Shown here one piece after another: positions 1 to 7,256 of a stretch of DNA of 64,000 nt (its first letter is position 1; each line of letters starts with the position of its first letter). The DNA comes from Bacillota bacterium. GTDB lineage: Bacteria; Bacillota; Clostridia; Christensenellales; Borkfalkiaceae. Position numbers and translations under genes: made by a program. Below the pieces are notes generated by a model. It ran no database searches. It was not told where the DNA came from and worked only from the letters and a program-made list of their open reading frames with translations. The stretch is taken from contig JAHZBZ010000010.1 in assembly GCA_019423125.1 (NCBI GenBank), positions 1 to 64,000 on the forward strand. Direction: 5' to 3'.

Positions 1-43
1 GCATAGCCTTTCGACTATGCCTTACTCAAAAATCCCTATGAAA

Positions 44-65
44 GACACCCTAAGGTGTCCCTTTT
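44..65. terminator. Hairpin terminator next to tRNA-Gly
   Basis: GACACC (44-49) pairs with GGTGTC (54-59) around a 4-base loop. On the plus strand it is followed by a T-run (62-66); on the minus strand by TTTCAT. It lies just downstream of the minus-strand tRNA, so it probably ends that transcript and may work in both directions. A second hairpin, GCATAG/CTATGC at 1-6 and 15-20, sits at the window edge without a T-run. Confidence 0.6.
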
Positions 66-69
66 TCTG

Positions 70-144
70 TGGAGCGAGAGACGGGAATCGAACCCGCGGG
101 AATCAGCTTGGGAAGCTGACGCCATACCATTAGGCGACTCTCGC
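70..144 (-). tRNA. tRNA-Gly (anticodon CCC)
   Basis: On the minus strand the sequence folds as a complete cloverleaf. The 7-bp acceptor stem is GCGAGAG/CTCTCGC, the anticodon loop is TTCCCAA (anticodon CCC, reading glycine GGG codons), and the T loop is GGTTCGATTCC-like. The discriminator is T and the 3' CCA is encoded (72-70). Length is 75 with CCA. The next gene, apgM, is on the same strand 92 bp upstream with its own terminator between. Confidence 0.95.
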
Positions 145-192
145 ATGAACATTTATTATTATACATGATTTTGCGCGCAAAAGCAACAAAAA

Positions 193-229
193 CGCGCGGG
201 GAAAACAAAAGAATTTTTCTCCGCGCGCA
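193..229 (-). terminator. Rho-independent terminator of the mtnN-luxS-ung-apgM operon
   Basis: Read on the minus strand, a GC-rich arm continuing into GAAAA (229-216) pairs with TTTTCCCCGCGC (205-194). The right arm is followed by TTTTTG. It starts 7 bp after the apgM stop. Confidence 0.7.
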
Positions 230-235
230 GTCCTT

Positions 236-1441
236 TTATTCAAAGAGTTTTTTCATCAGATCAAAGCCCTGCTCGACGAAAATTCCCGTCGATGCGGCGC
301 TGTCCTCGTCGTAAGAAGCGGGGCCGTTTTGGGAGCGGTCGCTCTTGTAGAGCAGGTAGGGCACGGGGTCGGAGACGTGTGTGCGCACCGCGATCGGTGT
401 GGGGTGATCGGGGCAGACGAGCATGCGGAAGGGGACGTTTTCCCTTTTCAGTTCCTTGCAGATGCGCGCGACGACCTTCTCGTCGATCTGTTCGATGGAG
501 TAGATCTTGTGCGCAACGTCGCCCTGGTGCCCGCACTCGTCGGGCGCTTCCATATGGATGTATACGAAGTCCAGCCCGCCGCGAAGCGCATCGAGCGCGG
601 CGTCCGCCTTGCCTGCAAAATTCGTGTCGTAGTTTCCCGTTGCGCCCGGCACCTCGATGATCTTCATCCCCGCGAGGATGCCGATGCCCTTGACGAGGTC
701 GACGGCGGAGATGACGCCGCCCTTCTTGCCGAATTTCTCCTCAAAATTTTCCAGCTGCGGCTTGGTCCCTTCGCCCCAGAACCACACCGAGTTTGCCATG
801 CGCTTTCCCGCGGCGGCGCGCGCGCGGTTGACGGGGTGTTCGCGCAAGATCTTTTCGCTCCGTTTCATCATATCGAGGAACTCTTCGGAGCGCGGTCCCT
901 TGGGCAGGTATTGCGCGATCGGCTTGTCTGTGATGTCGTGCGGCGGCGTCAGGTCGTGCCCTGTCTTTCCCTCTTTGCAGACGAGGCAGTGCCGATAACT
1001 CACGCCCGCATACAGCGTGTATCCCTCGCCGTCCAGTTCTTTTTTGAGCGCGTCCACGAGTTGCACCGCCTCGGCGGTCGTGATCTCGCCCGCACTGTAA
1101 TCGAGCATGGTCTTTTTCTCGTACTCCTCTTCGTCCGAGAGCGTGACGAGGTTGCAGCGCAGGGTGACGTCCGTGTCCTTCAGCGCGATCCCGATGGAGA
1201 CCGCCTCCAGGGGCGATCGGCCCGTGTAACAGTCGTGCGGGTCGTAGCCCATCACGGACAGGTTCGCGACGTCGCTTCCCGGCTTGAATCCAGCGGGTAC
1301 GGTGCGGCACAAACCGACCTCGCTGTGCGCCGCCAGCGCGTCGATGGCGGGCTTTTTCGCGCATTGCAGTGGCGTGCGTCCGCCCAGTTCTTTGAGCTTG
1401 TAATCGGCCATTCCGTCGCCGAGAACAACGATATATTTCAT
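236..1441 (-). CDS. apgM: Cofactor-independent phosphoglycerate mutase, ApgM family
   Basis: A 401-residue alkaline-phosphatase-superfamily enzyme. It belongs to the archaeal-type 2,3-bisphosphoglycerate-independent phosphoglycerate mutase family, which interconverts 3- and 2-phosphoglycerate. The N-terminal metal site VVLGDGMAD (residues 5-13), the catalytic-serine region KPGSDVANLS (about 54-62) and the C-terminal metal motif CPDHPTPI are all present, and the length is normal. The bacterial branch of this family has been proposed to act as a homoserine kinase, so the physiological substrate is not settled by sequence. It is the last gene of an apparent operon, 24 bp after ung. Its relation to the S-adenosylmethionine-recycling genes upstream would make more sense if the homoserine branch were correct. 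Confidence 0.9.
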   Translation of the reverse strand: MKYIVVLGDGMADYKLKELGGRTPLQCAKKPAIDALAAHSEVGLCRTVPAGFKPGSDVANLSVMGYDPHDCYTGRSPLEAVSIGIALKDTDVTLRCNLVTLSDEEEYEKKTMLDYSAGEITTAEAVQLVDALKKELDGEGYTLYAGVSYRHCLVCKEGKTGHDLTPPHDITDKPIAQYLPKGPRSEEFLDMMKRSEKILREHPVNRARAAAGKRMANSVWFWGEGTKPQLENFEEKFGKKGGVISAVDLVKGIGILAGMKIIEVPGATGNYDTNFAGKADAALDALRGGLDFVYIHMEAPDECGHQGDVAHKIYSIEQIDEKVVARICKELKRENVPFRMLVCPDHPTPIAVRTHVSDPVPYLLYKSDRSQNGPASYDEDSAASTGIFVEQGFDLMKKLFE

Positions 1442-1465
1442 GCTGTCTCCTTTGCTTTTTTCGTT

Positions 1466-2131
1466 TTACAGCTGCCAGTCGACGGGCTCGATGCCGTGCG
1501 CCGAGAGGTATTGATTTGTCTTTGAAAAATGCCTGCACCCGAAAAATCCGTTGTATGCGGAGAGGGGCGAGGGGTGCGCGCATTCGAGCACGAGGTGTTT
1601 TTCCGAGTCGATGAGCGGTTTTTTGGAGCGCGCGTTGCCGCCCCAGAGCAGGAATACGACGTGCTCCTTTTTCTCGCTGACGATGCGGATGACGTTGTCC
1701 GTGAACCACGTCCAGCCGCAGTTTTTGTGTGAGTTCGCCATGTGCGCGCGCACGGTGAGCGCGGTGTTGAGAAGGAGCACGCCTTCCTTCGCCCACTTTG
1801 TGAGATCGCCCGAATCGGGCACGCGAAATCCCACGTCGTCGTGCAGTTCCTTATAGATGTTTACGAGCGAAGGGGGAGGTTCCACGCCCTTCTGCACGGA
1901 GAAGCAAAGCCCGTGCGCCTGCCCTTCGTTGTGGTAGGGGTCCTGCCCGAGGATGACGACTTTCACCTTGTCAAAGGGGGTGTAACGGAAGCAGTTGTAG
2001 ATATCGTACATGTCGGGATAGACGACATGCCGCGTGTACTCCTGTTTGAGGAATTCGCGGATCTTCTTGTAATTTTCGCTTTCGAACAGGGGCGAGAGCA
2101 CCTCGTCCCATCCGCCGCCGAGTGGTTTCAT
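1466..2131 (-). CDS. ung: Uracil-DNA glycosylase, family 1
   Basis: A 221-residue base-excision repair enzyme that removes uracil from DNA. The water-activating motif GQDPYH is at residues 62-67 (Asp64), followed by the uracil-binding PPPSLVNIYKEL segment and the DNA-intercalating HPSPLS loop near residue 186. All family 1 signatures are intact and the length is normal. The ATG overlaps the luxS stop by 4 nt, so the two are translationally coupled. dUTPase, the complementary uracil-exclusion enzyme, is encoded separately at 54490. Confidence 0.97.
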   Translation of the reverse strand: MKPLGGGWDEVLSPLFESENYKKIREFLKQEYTRHVVYPDMYDIYNCFRYTPFDKVKVVILGQDPYHNEGQAHGLCFSVQKGVEPPPSLVNIYKELHDDVGFRVPDSGDLTKWAKEGVLLLNTALTVRAHMANSHKNCGWTWFTDNVIRIVSEKKEHVVFLLWGGNARSKKPLIDSEKHLVLECAHPSPLSAYNGFFGCRHFSKTNQYLSAHGIEPVDWQL

Positions 2132-2604
2132 CTTCGTGCCGCCTCCGCATATGCCTCGCGGTCCGCGTCAAGAGCGGCCTCGTCTCCGAGCAGGGCGGCA
2201 TAGGCGGAGAGCACCGCCTTGGCGAGCGCAAGGTCGTGTTCGAGATAGTTTCCGCACTCCTGTTTTGCGCTTCCCGGCACCTCGTCCATGCGCATCGCCG
2301 CGTCCATTCCCTCGCGCAGCGCGACATACGCCTCGTCGAAGGAGATCCCCGCCGTGAGCAGGTAAAAGCCGGTGCGGCAGCCCATCGGGCCGAAATAGAC
2401 GATGTTCTTCGCCGCGCGGCCGTTGCGCAGTGCGGTCGCGAGCATGTGTTCGATGCTGTGCAGGGCGGGCTGCGCGAGAAAGTCTCCCGCATTCGGCTTT
2501 TTCATGCGCAAATCAAAGGTCGCCACGCCGTTTTGCAGCGTGCAGAAGTGAAATCCGGGCTGTAATTTATCGTGGTCTTTTTCAAAGGATGGGATCTTAT
2601 CCAT
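2128..2604 (-). CDS. luxS: S-ribosylhomocysteine lyase (AI-2 synthesis)
   Basis: A 158-residue LuxS that cleaves S-ribosylhomocysteine to homocysteine and the AI-2 precursor DPD. The metal ligands are visible as HSIEH (His49 and His53) and Cys118 in ECGNY; the catalytic Cys76 is in GPMGCRTG. It overlaps mtnN upstream by 8 nt and ung downstream by 4 nt. MtnN makes its substrate, so the two form the complete detoxification route for S-adenosylhomocysteine. Whether AI-2 is used as a signal cannot be told, since no receptor is in the window. Confidence 0.97.
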   Translation of the reverse strand: MDKIPSFEKDHDKLQPGFHFCTLQNGVATFDLRMKKPNAGDFLAQPALHSIEHMLATALRNGRAAKNIVYFGPMGCRTGFYLLTAGISFDEAYVALREGMDAAMRMDEVPGSAKQECGNYLEHDLALAKAVLSAYAALLGDEAALDADREAYAEAARR

Positions 2605-3253
2605 TGTAAACCTCCTCGAGGATGTTTTCGAGCGCCTCGCTCAGCGCGTCCAGCGCGAGCGCGAGATTTTCCGCGTATTCGCGCGGGCTGGCCTCTCCCG
2701 CGTTGTCCGAGATCGCCTTGTACATCGCCCACGGTACGCCCGCGCGGTCGGCAACGTGTGCGATCGCCGCGCCTTCCATGTCGCGCACCTGCGCCCCGAG
2801 CGCCTGTTCGATCTCTCTGTCCGTGCCGCAGCCGAAATGGTCTGCGCTCGCGAGCGTGCAGGCGGCATACCGCGCACCTTTGACGTCTGCCGCGGGAAGG
2901 TAGGGGGTTTCGTATTCGTTGAGCGTGCCGACGGATGTTCCGTTGATCACGGAAAGGTCGAAATCCGACTGCACGGCGCGCGCGATGCGCACGACGCTTC
3001 CGATCTTCGCCTGCGGGGCAAGCCCGCCCGCGACGCCCACGTTGAGAAGTTTGTCCGCGCCCTGCGAAAGCGCGAGCATGGCGCTTGCGGCGGCGTTTGT
3101 CTTTCCCACGCCCGAGAGCACGAGCAGGATATCTTTATTGTAAAGTTCCGCATGCCAGACCGTTCTGCCGAATAGCTGAGCGCGTCGGACTGCAGTGCAG
3201 TGTTTCAGAACGACGTCTGCCTCATTTTGCATGGCGGCAATGACTCCGAGCAT
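2597..3253 (-). CDS. mtnN: 5'-methylthioadenosine/S-adenosylhomocysteine nucleosidase
   Basis: A 218-residue nucleosidase of the PNP/UDP family that hydrolyses methylthioadenosine and S-adenosylhomocysteine to adenine and the ribosyl thioether. Visible signatures are the N-terminal AAMQNEAD (Glu11), GVGKTNAAA and the C-terminal MEGAA active-site segment (DMEGAAIAHVA). It is the first gene of the operon. The ATG at 3253 has a GGAGG-type ribosome site (complement of 3260-3264), and a strong promoter lies about 35 bp upstream. It supplies LuxS. Confidence 0.96.
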   Translation of the reverse strand: MLGVIAAMQNEADVVLKHCTAVRRAQLFGRTVWHAELYNKDILLVLSGVGKTNAAASAMLALSQGADKLLNVGVAGGLAPQAKIGSVVRIARAVQSDFDLSVINGTSVGTLNEYETPYLPAADVKGARYAACTLASADHFGCGTDREIEQALGAQVRDMEGAAIAHVADRAGVPWAMYKAISDNAGEASPREYAENLALALDALSEALENILEEVYNG

Positions 3254-3266
3254 ACCTGCCTCCGAA

Positions 3267-3315
3267 GTGAAAAGTTTTCACCTAATATTTTAACAAAAAG
3301 CGCCGCTTTTTGCAA
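3267..3315 (-). promoter_or_regulatory. Promoter of mtnN operon with two palindromic operator candidates
   Basis: On the minus strand -35 TTGCAA (3315-3310) and -10 TAAAAT (3292-3287) are separated by exactly 17 bp, predicting a start near 3280. A perfect 17-bp palindrome, AAAAAGCG-N-CGCTTTTT (3295-3311), fills the spacer. A second, GTGAAAA-N-TTTTCAC (3267-3281), covers the predicted start. These positions suit repressor binding, but the regulator is unknown. Confidence 0.7.
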
Positions 3316-3364
3316 CAGGCTGAGGGCGGATAGACAAAAAAATCACGCCGAACTCGTTTACCAC

Positions 3365-3393
3365 TTTACAATGATGTCGCATTGTGTTATAAT
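3365..3393 (+). promoter_or_regulatory. Sigma-A promoter of exonuclease gene
   Basis: -35 TTTACA (3365-3370), 17-bp spacer and a perfect -10 TATAAT (3388-3393). Transcription should start near 3400, which decides against the GTG at 3399 as the translation start of the next gene. Confidence 0.8.
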
Positions 3394-3428
3394 TCTGTGT
3401 GAAAACAAAGACGGTCAACGGTAACATC

Positions 3429-4403
3429 ATGCAATATGTATTTTTTGACATCGAATGCGCATGCGTCTACAAGAATGTCGCAAAGATCTGCGTGTTCGGC
3501 TATGTCGTCGCCGACGAAAACTTCAACATCCTCAAAAAGGAGGACATTCTCATCAACCCGAACGGAAAGTTCCATCTGACCGACCGCGGCGGTGACGGGA
3601 TCGTCCTTCCGTATGACTACGGCGATTTCAAAAAATACCCCGATTTCAAGCGCTTTTATCCCAAGATCCGCGACCTGTTGCAGGGCGAGGACAAGCTCGT
3701 GTTCGGACATGCGGCGATCAATGACGTCAAATATCTCAATCTCGAGACAAAGCGCTACAAACTTCCGTCCTTTTCCTTTAATTTTGCGGACACGCAGGTT
3801 CTTTACATGGCGATGACGGAGACCTTTGACCGCCAGGCGGGCCTTGAATCGCTGACGCAGATCTTTGAGATCGACTACACGCCGCACTGCGCCGCCGACG
3901 ATGCCTATGCGACCATGCGCATCGCGCAGGAGATGTGCGTGCGCGACGCGTGCACTTTGCCCGAACTTCTGGAAAAGTATTCCGTCCGCTTCGGAAAGAT
4001 CGATAACTATCAGTTTACAAACTGTTCTTCGCGCAGGCGCAGCGAGTACATCGACGAGCGCAACCGCCTCAAGCGCGAGCGCGGCGAGCGCCGCGCGAAG
4101 TTCAACGACTTCGTGTACGGCTACCGCGTCAGGCCGCAGAGCGCGGAACTGCGCGGCAAGCGGTTCAGTTTTTCCCGCTGTATCGAGGAAGACCTCGCCC
4201 TCGCAAAGGGGCTTGTCAAGGAGATCGTGCGGCGGGGCGGGAAGTATTCGCTCAAGCTGAGCGGCTGTAACGTTTTCGTGGAGAGCGAGGGGGACGACAG
4301 CGTCCGCCGCGGCGCCGCCTACAAGCTGTACGAGGAAGGCAAGATCCGCGAGATCCTCTCGCTCGGGGAGTTCAAAGAGCGGTATGTGACGGAGGAAGAA
4401 TGA
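3429..4403 (+). CDS. DEDD-type 3'-5' exonuclease (DnaQ-like)
   Basis: A 324-residue protein with an N-terminal DnaQ-like exonuclease domain. The metal ligands are FFDIE (Asp7/Glu9), FGHAAINDVKYL (second Asp) and HCAADDAYATM (HxAxxD). This pattern fits DEDDh enzymes such as DNA polymerase III epsilon. The last 130 or so residues are basic (RRRSEYIDERNRLKRERGERR) and not recognised; they could bind nucleic acid. A GTG at 3399 in frame would give ten more residues, but it coincides with the predicted transcription start, so ATG 3429 is preferred even though its ribosome site is weak. It overlaps the next gene by 4 nt. Substrate (DNA repair or RNA processing) is not determined. Confidence 0.8.
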   Translation: MQYVFFDIECACVYKNVAKICVFGYVVADENFNILKKEDILINPNGKFHLTDRGGDGIVLPYDYGDFKKYPDFKRFYPKIRDLLQGEDKLVFGHAAINDVKYLNLETKRYKLPSFSFNFADTQVLYMAMTETFDRQAGLESLTQIFEIDYTPHCAADDAYATMRIAQEMCVRDACTLPELLEKYSVRFGKIDNYQFTNCSSRRRSEYIDERNRLKRERGERRAKFNDFVYGYRVRPQSAELRGKRFSFSRCIEEDLALAKGLVKEIVRRGGKYSLKLSGCNVFVESEGDDSVRRGAAYKLYEEGKIREILSLGEFKERYVTEEE

Positions 4404-5665
4404 AAGAATATCTGGAGCGGATGCGCGCGCGGCTTGTTGACTTTGAGGCGTATGTCGCCTGCCTGTCTCAGCCGCCGTATCGCGGCGTGCGCGTCAATTC
4501 CCTGCGCCTGTCAGCGCAGGAGTTTGCGAAAATTACTCCTTTTTCGCTCTCTCCCGTCGCGTGGGAGCCGTGCGGATTTTACATTGAAGAGGAAAAGCCC
4601 GGAAAGTCTGTTTATCACGACGCGGGCTTGTTTTATGTGCAGGAGCCTTCGGCGATGTGCGCAGCGCCCTTGCTGGATGTTCGCCCCGGCGAGCGCGTGC
4701 TCGATCTGTGCAGTGCTCCGGGCGGGAAGGGCACGCAGCTAGCGCAGGCGATGCGGGGCAAGGGGCTTCTCGTGCTCAACGAAAAGATGCCCGACCGCGC
4801 CCGCGTGCTCTTGCAGAACGTCGAGCGGATGAGAATCTGCAACGCCGTCGTGCTCTGCGCCGATCCCGCGTTTCTTGCAGAGCGCTTTGCGGGCTTTTTT
4901 GACAAGATTCTCGTGGACGCGCCCTGTTCGGGCGAGGGGATGTTCCGCAAGGAACCCGCCGCGGTGGAAAATTGGAGTCCCGCGCTCGTGACCATGTGCG
5001 CGGAGCGGCAGAAAAAGATCCTCGACTCCGCAAGAAAAATGCTCGCGGAGGGAGGGCGCATCGTCTACTCCACCTGCACTTTTTCAGAAGAGGAGGACGA
5101 GCAGAACGCCGAATGGTTCGTGCGGCAGGACCCTTCCTTCCGCACGGAAGCGGAAAAGAAGATCTATCCGCACCGCGAGCGCGGAGAAGGGCATTACGCC
5201 GCGCTCTTCGTGCGGGAGGGCGCTCCCGCCCAGAAAAAGAAATCTCGGCTTCCCGCCGCGGACAGGCGTGCGGTCGCGGCATACCGTGCCTTCGAGCGCG
5301 ATTTTCTCACTTCGCCGCTGGAAGGGGAGTTTGTCAGCTTCGGGAACTCACTTTCGCTCGTGCCCGAGGGGCTCTTCCCCCTCGACGGGCTCAAGGTGCT
5401 CCGCGCGGGCCTTCATCTCGGCGAATACGTCGGCGGAAGATTCGAGCCTTCGCACGCGCTCGCGCTCGGCGTTGCGCGCGACCGCCTCGCAAGCGTCTAT
5501 TCCCTCGGCGAGGAGGACGCCCTGCGCTATCTGCGCGGCGAGGAATTGCCCTGCGACGGCGGGAGCGGCTGGGGTGTTGCGGCGGCGGACGGCTGGCCGC
5601 TCGGGCTCGTGAAGGCGAGCTCCGCGCTCAAAAATCACTATCCGAAGGGGCTTCGCCGCCGCTGA
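4400..5665 (+). CDS. RsmF-like rRNA m5C methyltransferase (NOL1/NOP2/Sun family)
   Basis: A 421-residue SAM-dependent RNA cytosine-C5 methyltransferase. The SAM loop LDLCSAPGGKGTQL, the catalytic motif DAPCSGEGMFRK and the nucleophile motif YSTCTF are intact, each with its Cys. The N-terminal stretch YRGVRVNSLR is the family's usual RNA-binding entry. The C-terminal 130 residues, rich in Gly and Leu, match the PUA-like tail of RsmF/YebU proteins. It starts inside the stop of the exonuclease gene (ATGA), so the two form an operon. The likely target is a 16S rRNA cytosine, but the exact position cannot be read from sequence. Confidence 0.9.
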   Translation: MKEYLERMRARLVDFEAYVACLSQPPYRGVRVNSLRLSAQEFAKITPFSLSPVAWEPCGFYIEEEKPGKSVYHDAGLFYVQEPSAMCAAPLLDVRPGERVLDLCSAPGGKGTQLAQAMRGKGLLVLNEKMPDRARVLLQNVERMRICNAVVLCADPAFLAERFAGFFDKILVDAPCSGEGMFRKEPAAVENWSPALVTMCAERQKKILDSARKMLAEGGRIVYSTCTFSEEEDEQNAEWFVRQDPSFRTEAEKKIYPHRERGEGHYAALFVREGAPAQKKKSRLPAADRRAVAAYRAFERDFLTSPLEGEFVSFGNSLSLVPEGLFPLDGLKVLRAGLHLGEYVGGRFEPSHALALGVARDRLASVYSLGEEDALRYLRGEELPCDGGSGWGVAAADGWPLGLVKASSALKNHYPKGLRRR

Positions 5666-5814
5666 CGCGGCGCGGCATCAGCGAAAAATGCTTGGCCGTT
5701 GTGGAGCAACCGTCCTTTTCTGGTTTTCAAATAATATCACCGTCGCGCGGGGTCGGAAGAACTCCGCGCGATCTGCATAAAAAGCCGATGCGTCAAAATA
5801 TGGAGCGGAAGGCA

Positions 5815-5874
5815 ATGCGTAACGATAAAAGAGGCCGACATAAATCGCAGGGTTTTTTCAAGGACGACTTTTAA
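5815..5874 (+). CDS. Possible 19-residue basic peptide
   Basis: An ATG at 5815 is preceded at 9 nt by GGAG (5802-5805) and opens a 19-codon frame ending in TAA. The product is very basic at first (RNDKRGRHKSQ) and ends FFKDDF. Two further in-frame ATGs at 5788 and 5800 lack ribosome sites. No family is recognised and chance is quite possible. A strong terminator follows 120 bp later. Confidence 0.2.
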   Translation: MRNDKRGRHKSQGFFKDDF

Positions 5875-5994
5875 CCGTTGGACGAGCGCTTTGAGACTTT
5901 TTGATCGAAGCCTTGCATTTATTTGTGTCGGCAGGGTTGCCGCGGCAAAAAGCGGCGGCCTCGACGGAAGAATATATTATTTGGAGAGCCGAAG

Positions 5995-6032
5995 CGCCCG
6001 CCCGCGCAAATTTTGCGCGGGCGGGCGTTTTT
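5995..6032 (+). terminator. Strong Rho-independent terminator
   Basis: A perfect 13-bp GC-rich inverted repeat (5995-6007 with 6015-6027) around AAATTTT, followed by TTTTT. It is 330 bp downstream of the methyltransferase gene, so it either ends a long 3' UTR or a separate small transcript. Confidence 0.8.
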
Positions 6033-6428
6033 ATGTCAAAGACCGACCCTCCGCAGTCAAGCAAAAAATCGGTGCACCGAAAAATCAGCAGGCAAAAAAT
6101 GCTCCGAATGTACCGCGTCGGAAAAACAAAACTTTGTGGGCTTGGTCGATGTTTTTTTGGGTCTGTTTGCCTTGTACTATCTGCAGCGCGTACGCCGCGC
6201 AGATGTCGGCCAAACAGACACTCGCTTTTTGTGCTCGACCCTTAAACGCGGCTCTTGCGTGTGCGTTGGCGTTCGCTGATTTTTTTTCATCGGTACAAAT
6301 CAAAGCCACCGAGACATCTACGCCTGCGGGCAAAGGAGGATATTCTCTCGCTCACAGACATTCTTGGATTCTATGAATCTCCCCCGCTCGGTATAGATCG
6401 GAACACCGGAAAAGATTTTACCCGAAGT

Positions 6429-6927
6429 AAGACATTCCATTCATCCCCGCAAACAGCCAAACAGGGACGCCGTAAACCTCGTCGCGCAGAAAAAAGTTTT
6501 CAAATAGACGAGCTGAACAGGAACGCCCCGCGCATTCTCATCGACAAATCTATAAGAACACCCTTAATTTCCCCGCCGCGGAATAAATCAAAACATCCGA
6601 AATACCTTCATCCATAGCAAAACATCGCGCAACCTTGTTTAAAAAAGAAGACATTGCGCCGCTTTCTGCCGAACAGACAGAGACGCCTTCCACATCCTCA
6701 CCCTCGGCCAAACAAGAGGGGAAAATTTTTCCCGCCGCAGTACGGTTCGGAATATACGAAACATCTTTGCCTCCATGTAAAGCAAGACGTTCCATTCATC
6801 CTCGCTTACAAAAGTATGAGAACATTGCGTTCGTCACCGCCGACAGTCAAACAAGAACATCGCAAACTTTTTCGCACAGGAAAAAGTTTTTCAAACAGAC
6901 GAGACGATCGGGGAAACGCCCCGCGCG
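6429..6927. repeat. Diverged direct duplication (about 110 and 145 bp)
   Basis: Copy 1 (6429-6536) and copy 2 (6783-6927) share in order AAGAC(A/G)TTCCATTCATCC, an ACAG(C/T)CAAACA segment, a run around AAAAAGTTTT, CAAA(T/C)AGACGAG and GGAACGCCCCGCGC. Copy 2 carries an insertion of about 38 bp after the first block. The copies end at the start of the 10-bp tandem array. No coding frame is conserved between them. Confidence 0.6.
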
Positions 6928-7110
6928 TCACCGCACGTTATCGCGCGTCACCGCGCGTCACCGCGCGTCACCGCACGTTATCGCACGTCACCGCACGCTA
7001 TCGCACGTCACCGCACGCTATCGCACGTCACCGCACGTCACCGCGCGCCACCGTGCGTCACCGCGCGTCACCGCACATCCCCGCGCGCCACCGCGCGTCA
7101 CCGCACATCC
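6921..7110. repeat. Tandem array of a 10-bp unit, about 19 copies
   Basis: Nineteen successive 10-bp units fit the consensus (C/T)CGC(A/G)CGTCA, with TTA, CTA, CCA or TCC variants at the 3' end, and no gaps. A degenerate twentieth unit follows. The period equals about one DNA helical turn. In plus-strand frames it would encode Arg/Thr/His-rich repeats, but no start signal supports translation. Confidence 0.95.
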
Positions 7111-7186
7111 CCGCCGACGCGCACGGCACGACATTCTCGCTATCTTCTTCAAAAAATTTTCTTTCTATGCCTCCGCGCGAGGAAAA

Positions 7187-7221
7187 AACAAGCGCCCCGA
7201 AAGGGGACCTTTCGGGGCGCT
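7187..7221 (-). terminator. Terminator of the 1222-residue surface protein gene
   Basis: A perfect 14-bp stem (7191-7204 with 7208-7221, loop GGA). Read on the minus strand it is followed by TTGTTTTTT (7190-7182). It lies 35 bp after the stop at 7257. Confidence 0.85.
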
Positions 7222-7256
7222 GCTTAAAAGCGCTTGGCTTTCAGTTGTTCAAAAGA

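Larger units (their letters stand above)
5666..7256. other. 1.6 kb intergenic island without a recognisable gene
   Basis: No reading frame here has family motifs, a good ribosome site and coding-like composition together. It contains a short possible ORF (5815-5874), an inverted repeat near 5733-5771, a strong plus-strand terminator (5995-6032), a diverged direct duplication (6429-6536 and 6783-6927), a 10-bp tandem repeat (6921-7110) and the terminator of the next minus-strand gene (7187-7221). A + T content is visibly higher than in flanking genes. It may hold a non-coding RNA ending at the 5995 terminator, or decayed DNA. Confidence 0.6.

Noticed and set aside
3399..3428. GTG 3399 as start of the exonuclease gene
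   Set aside because: The promoter at 3365-3393 predicts transcription from about 3400, so this codon would be at or before the 5' end, and it has no ribosome site.
6085..6795. Minus-strand frames at 6085-6333 and 6550-6795 in the intergenic island
   Set aside because: Neither has a ribosome site, a recognisable family or continuity with neighbours; the second overlaps the diverged duplication without codon-level conservation.
6921..7110. Coding repeat (Arg/Thr/His-rich protein)
   Set aside because: The frame stays open only because the unit lacks stops; no start, ribosome site or conserved family is visible in any frame.
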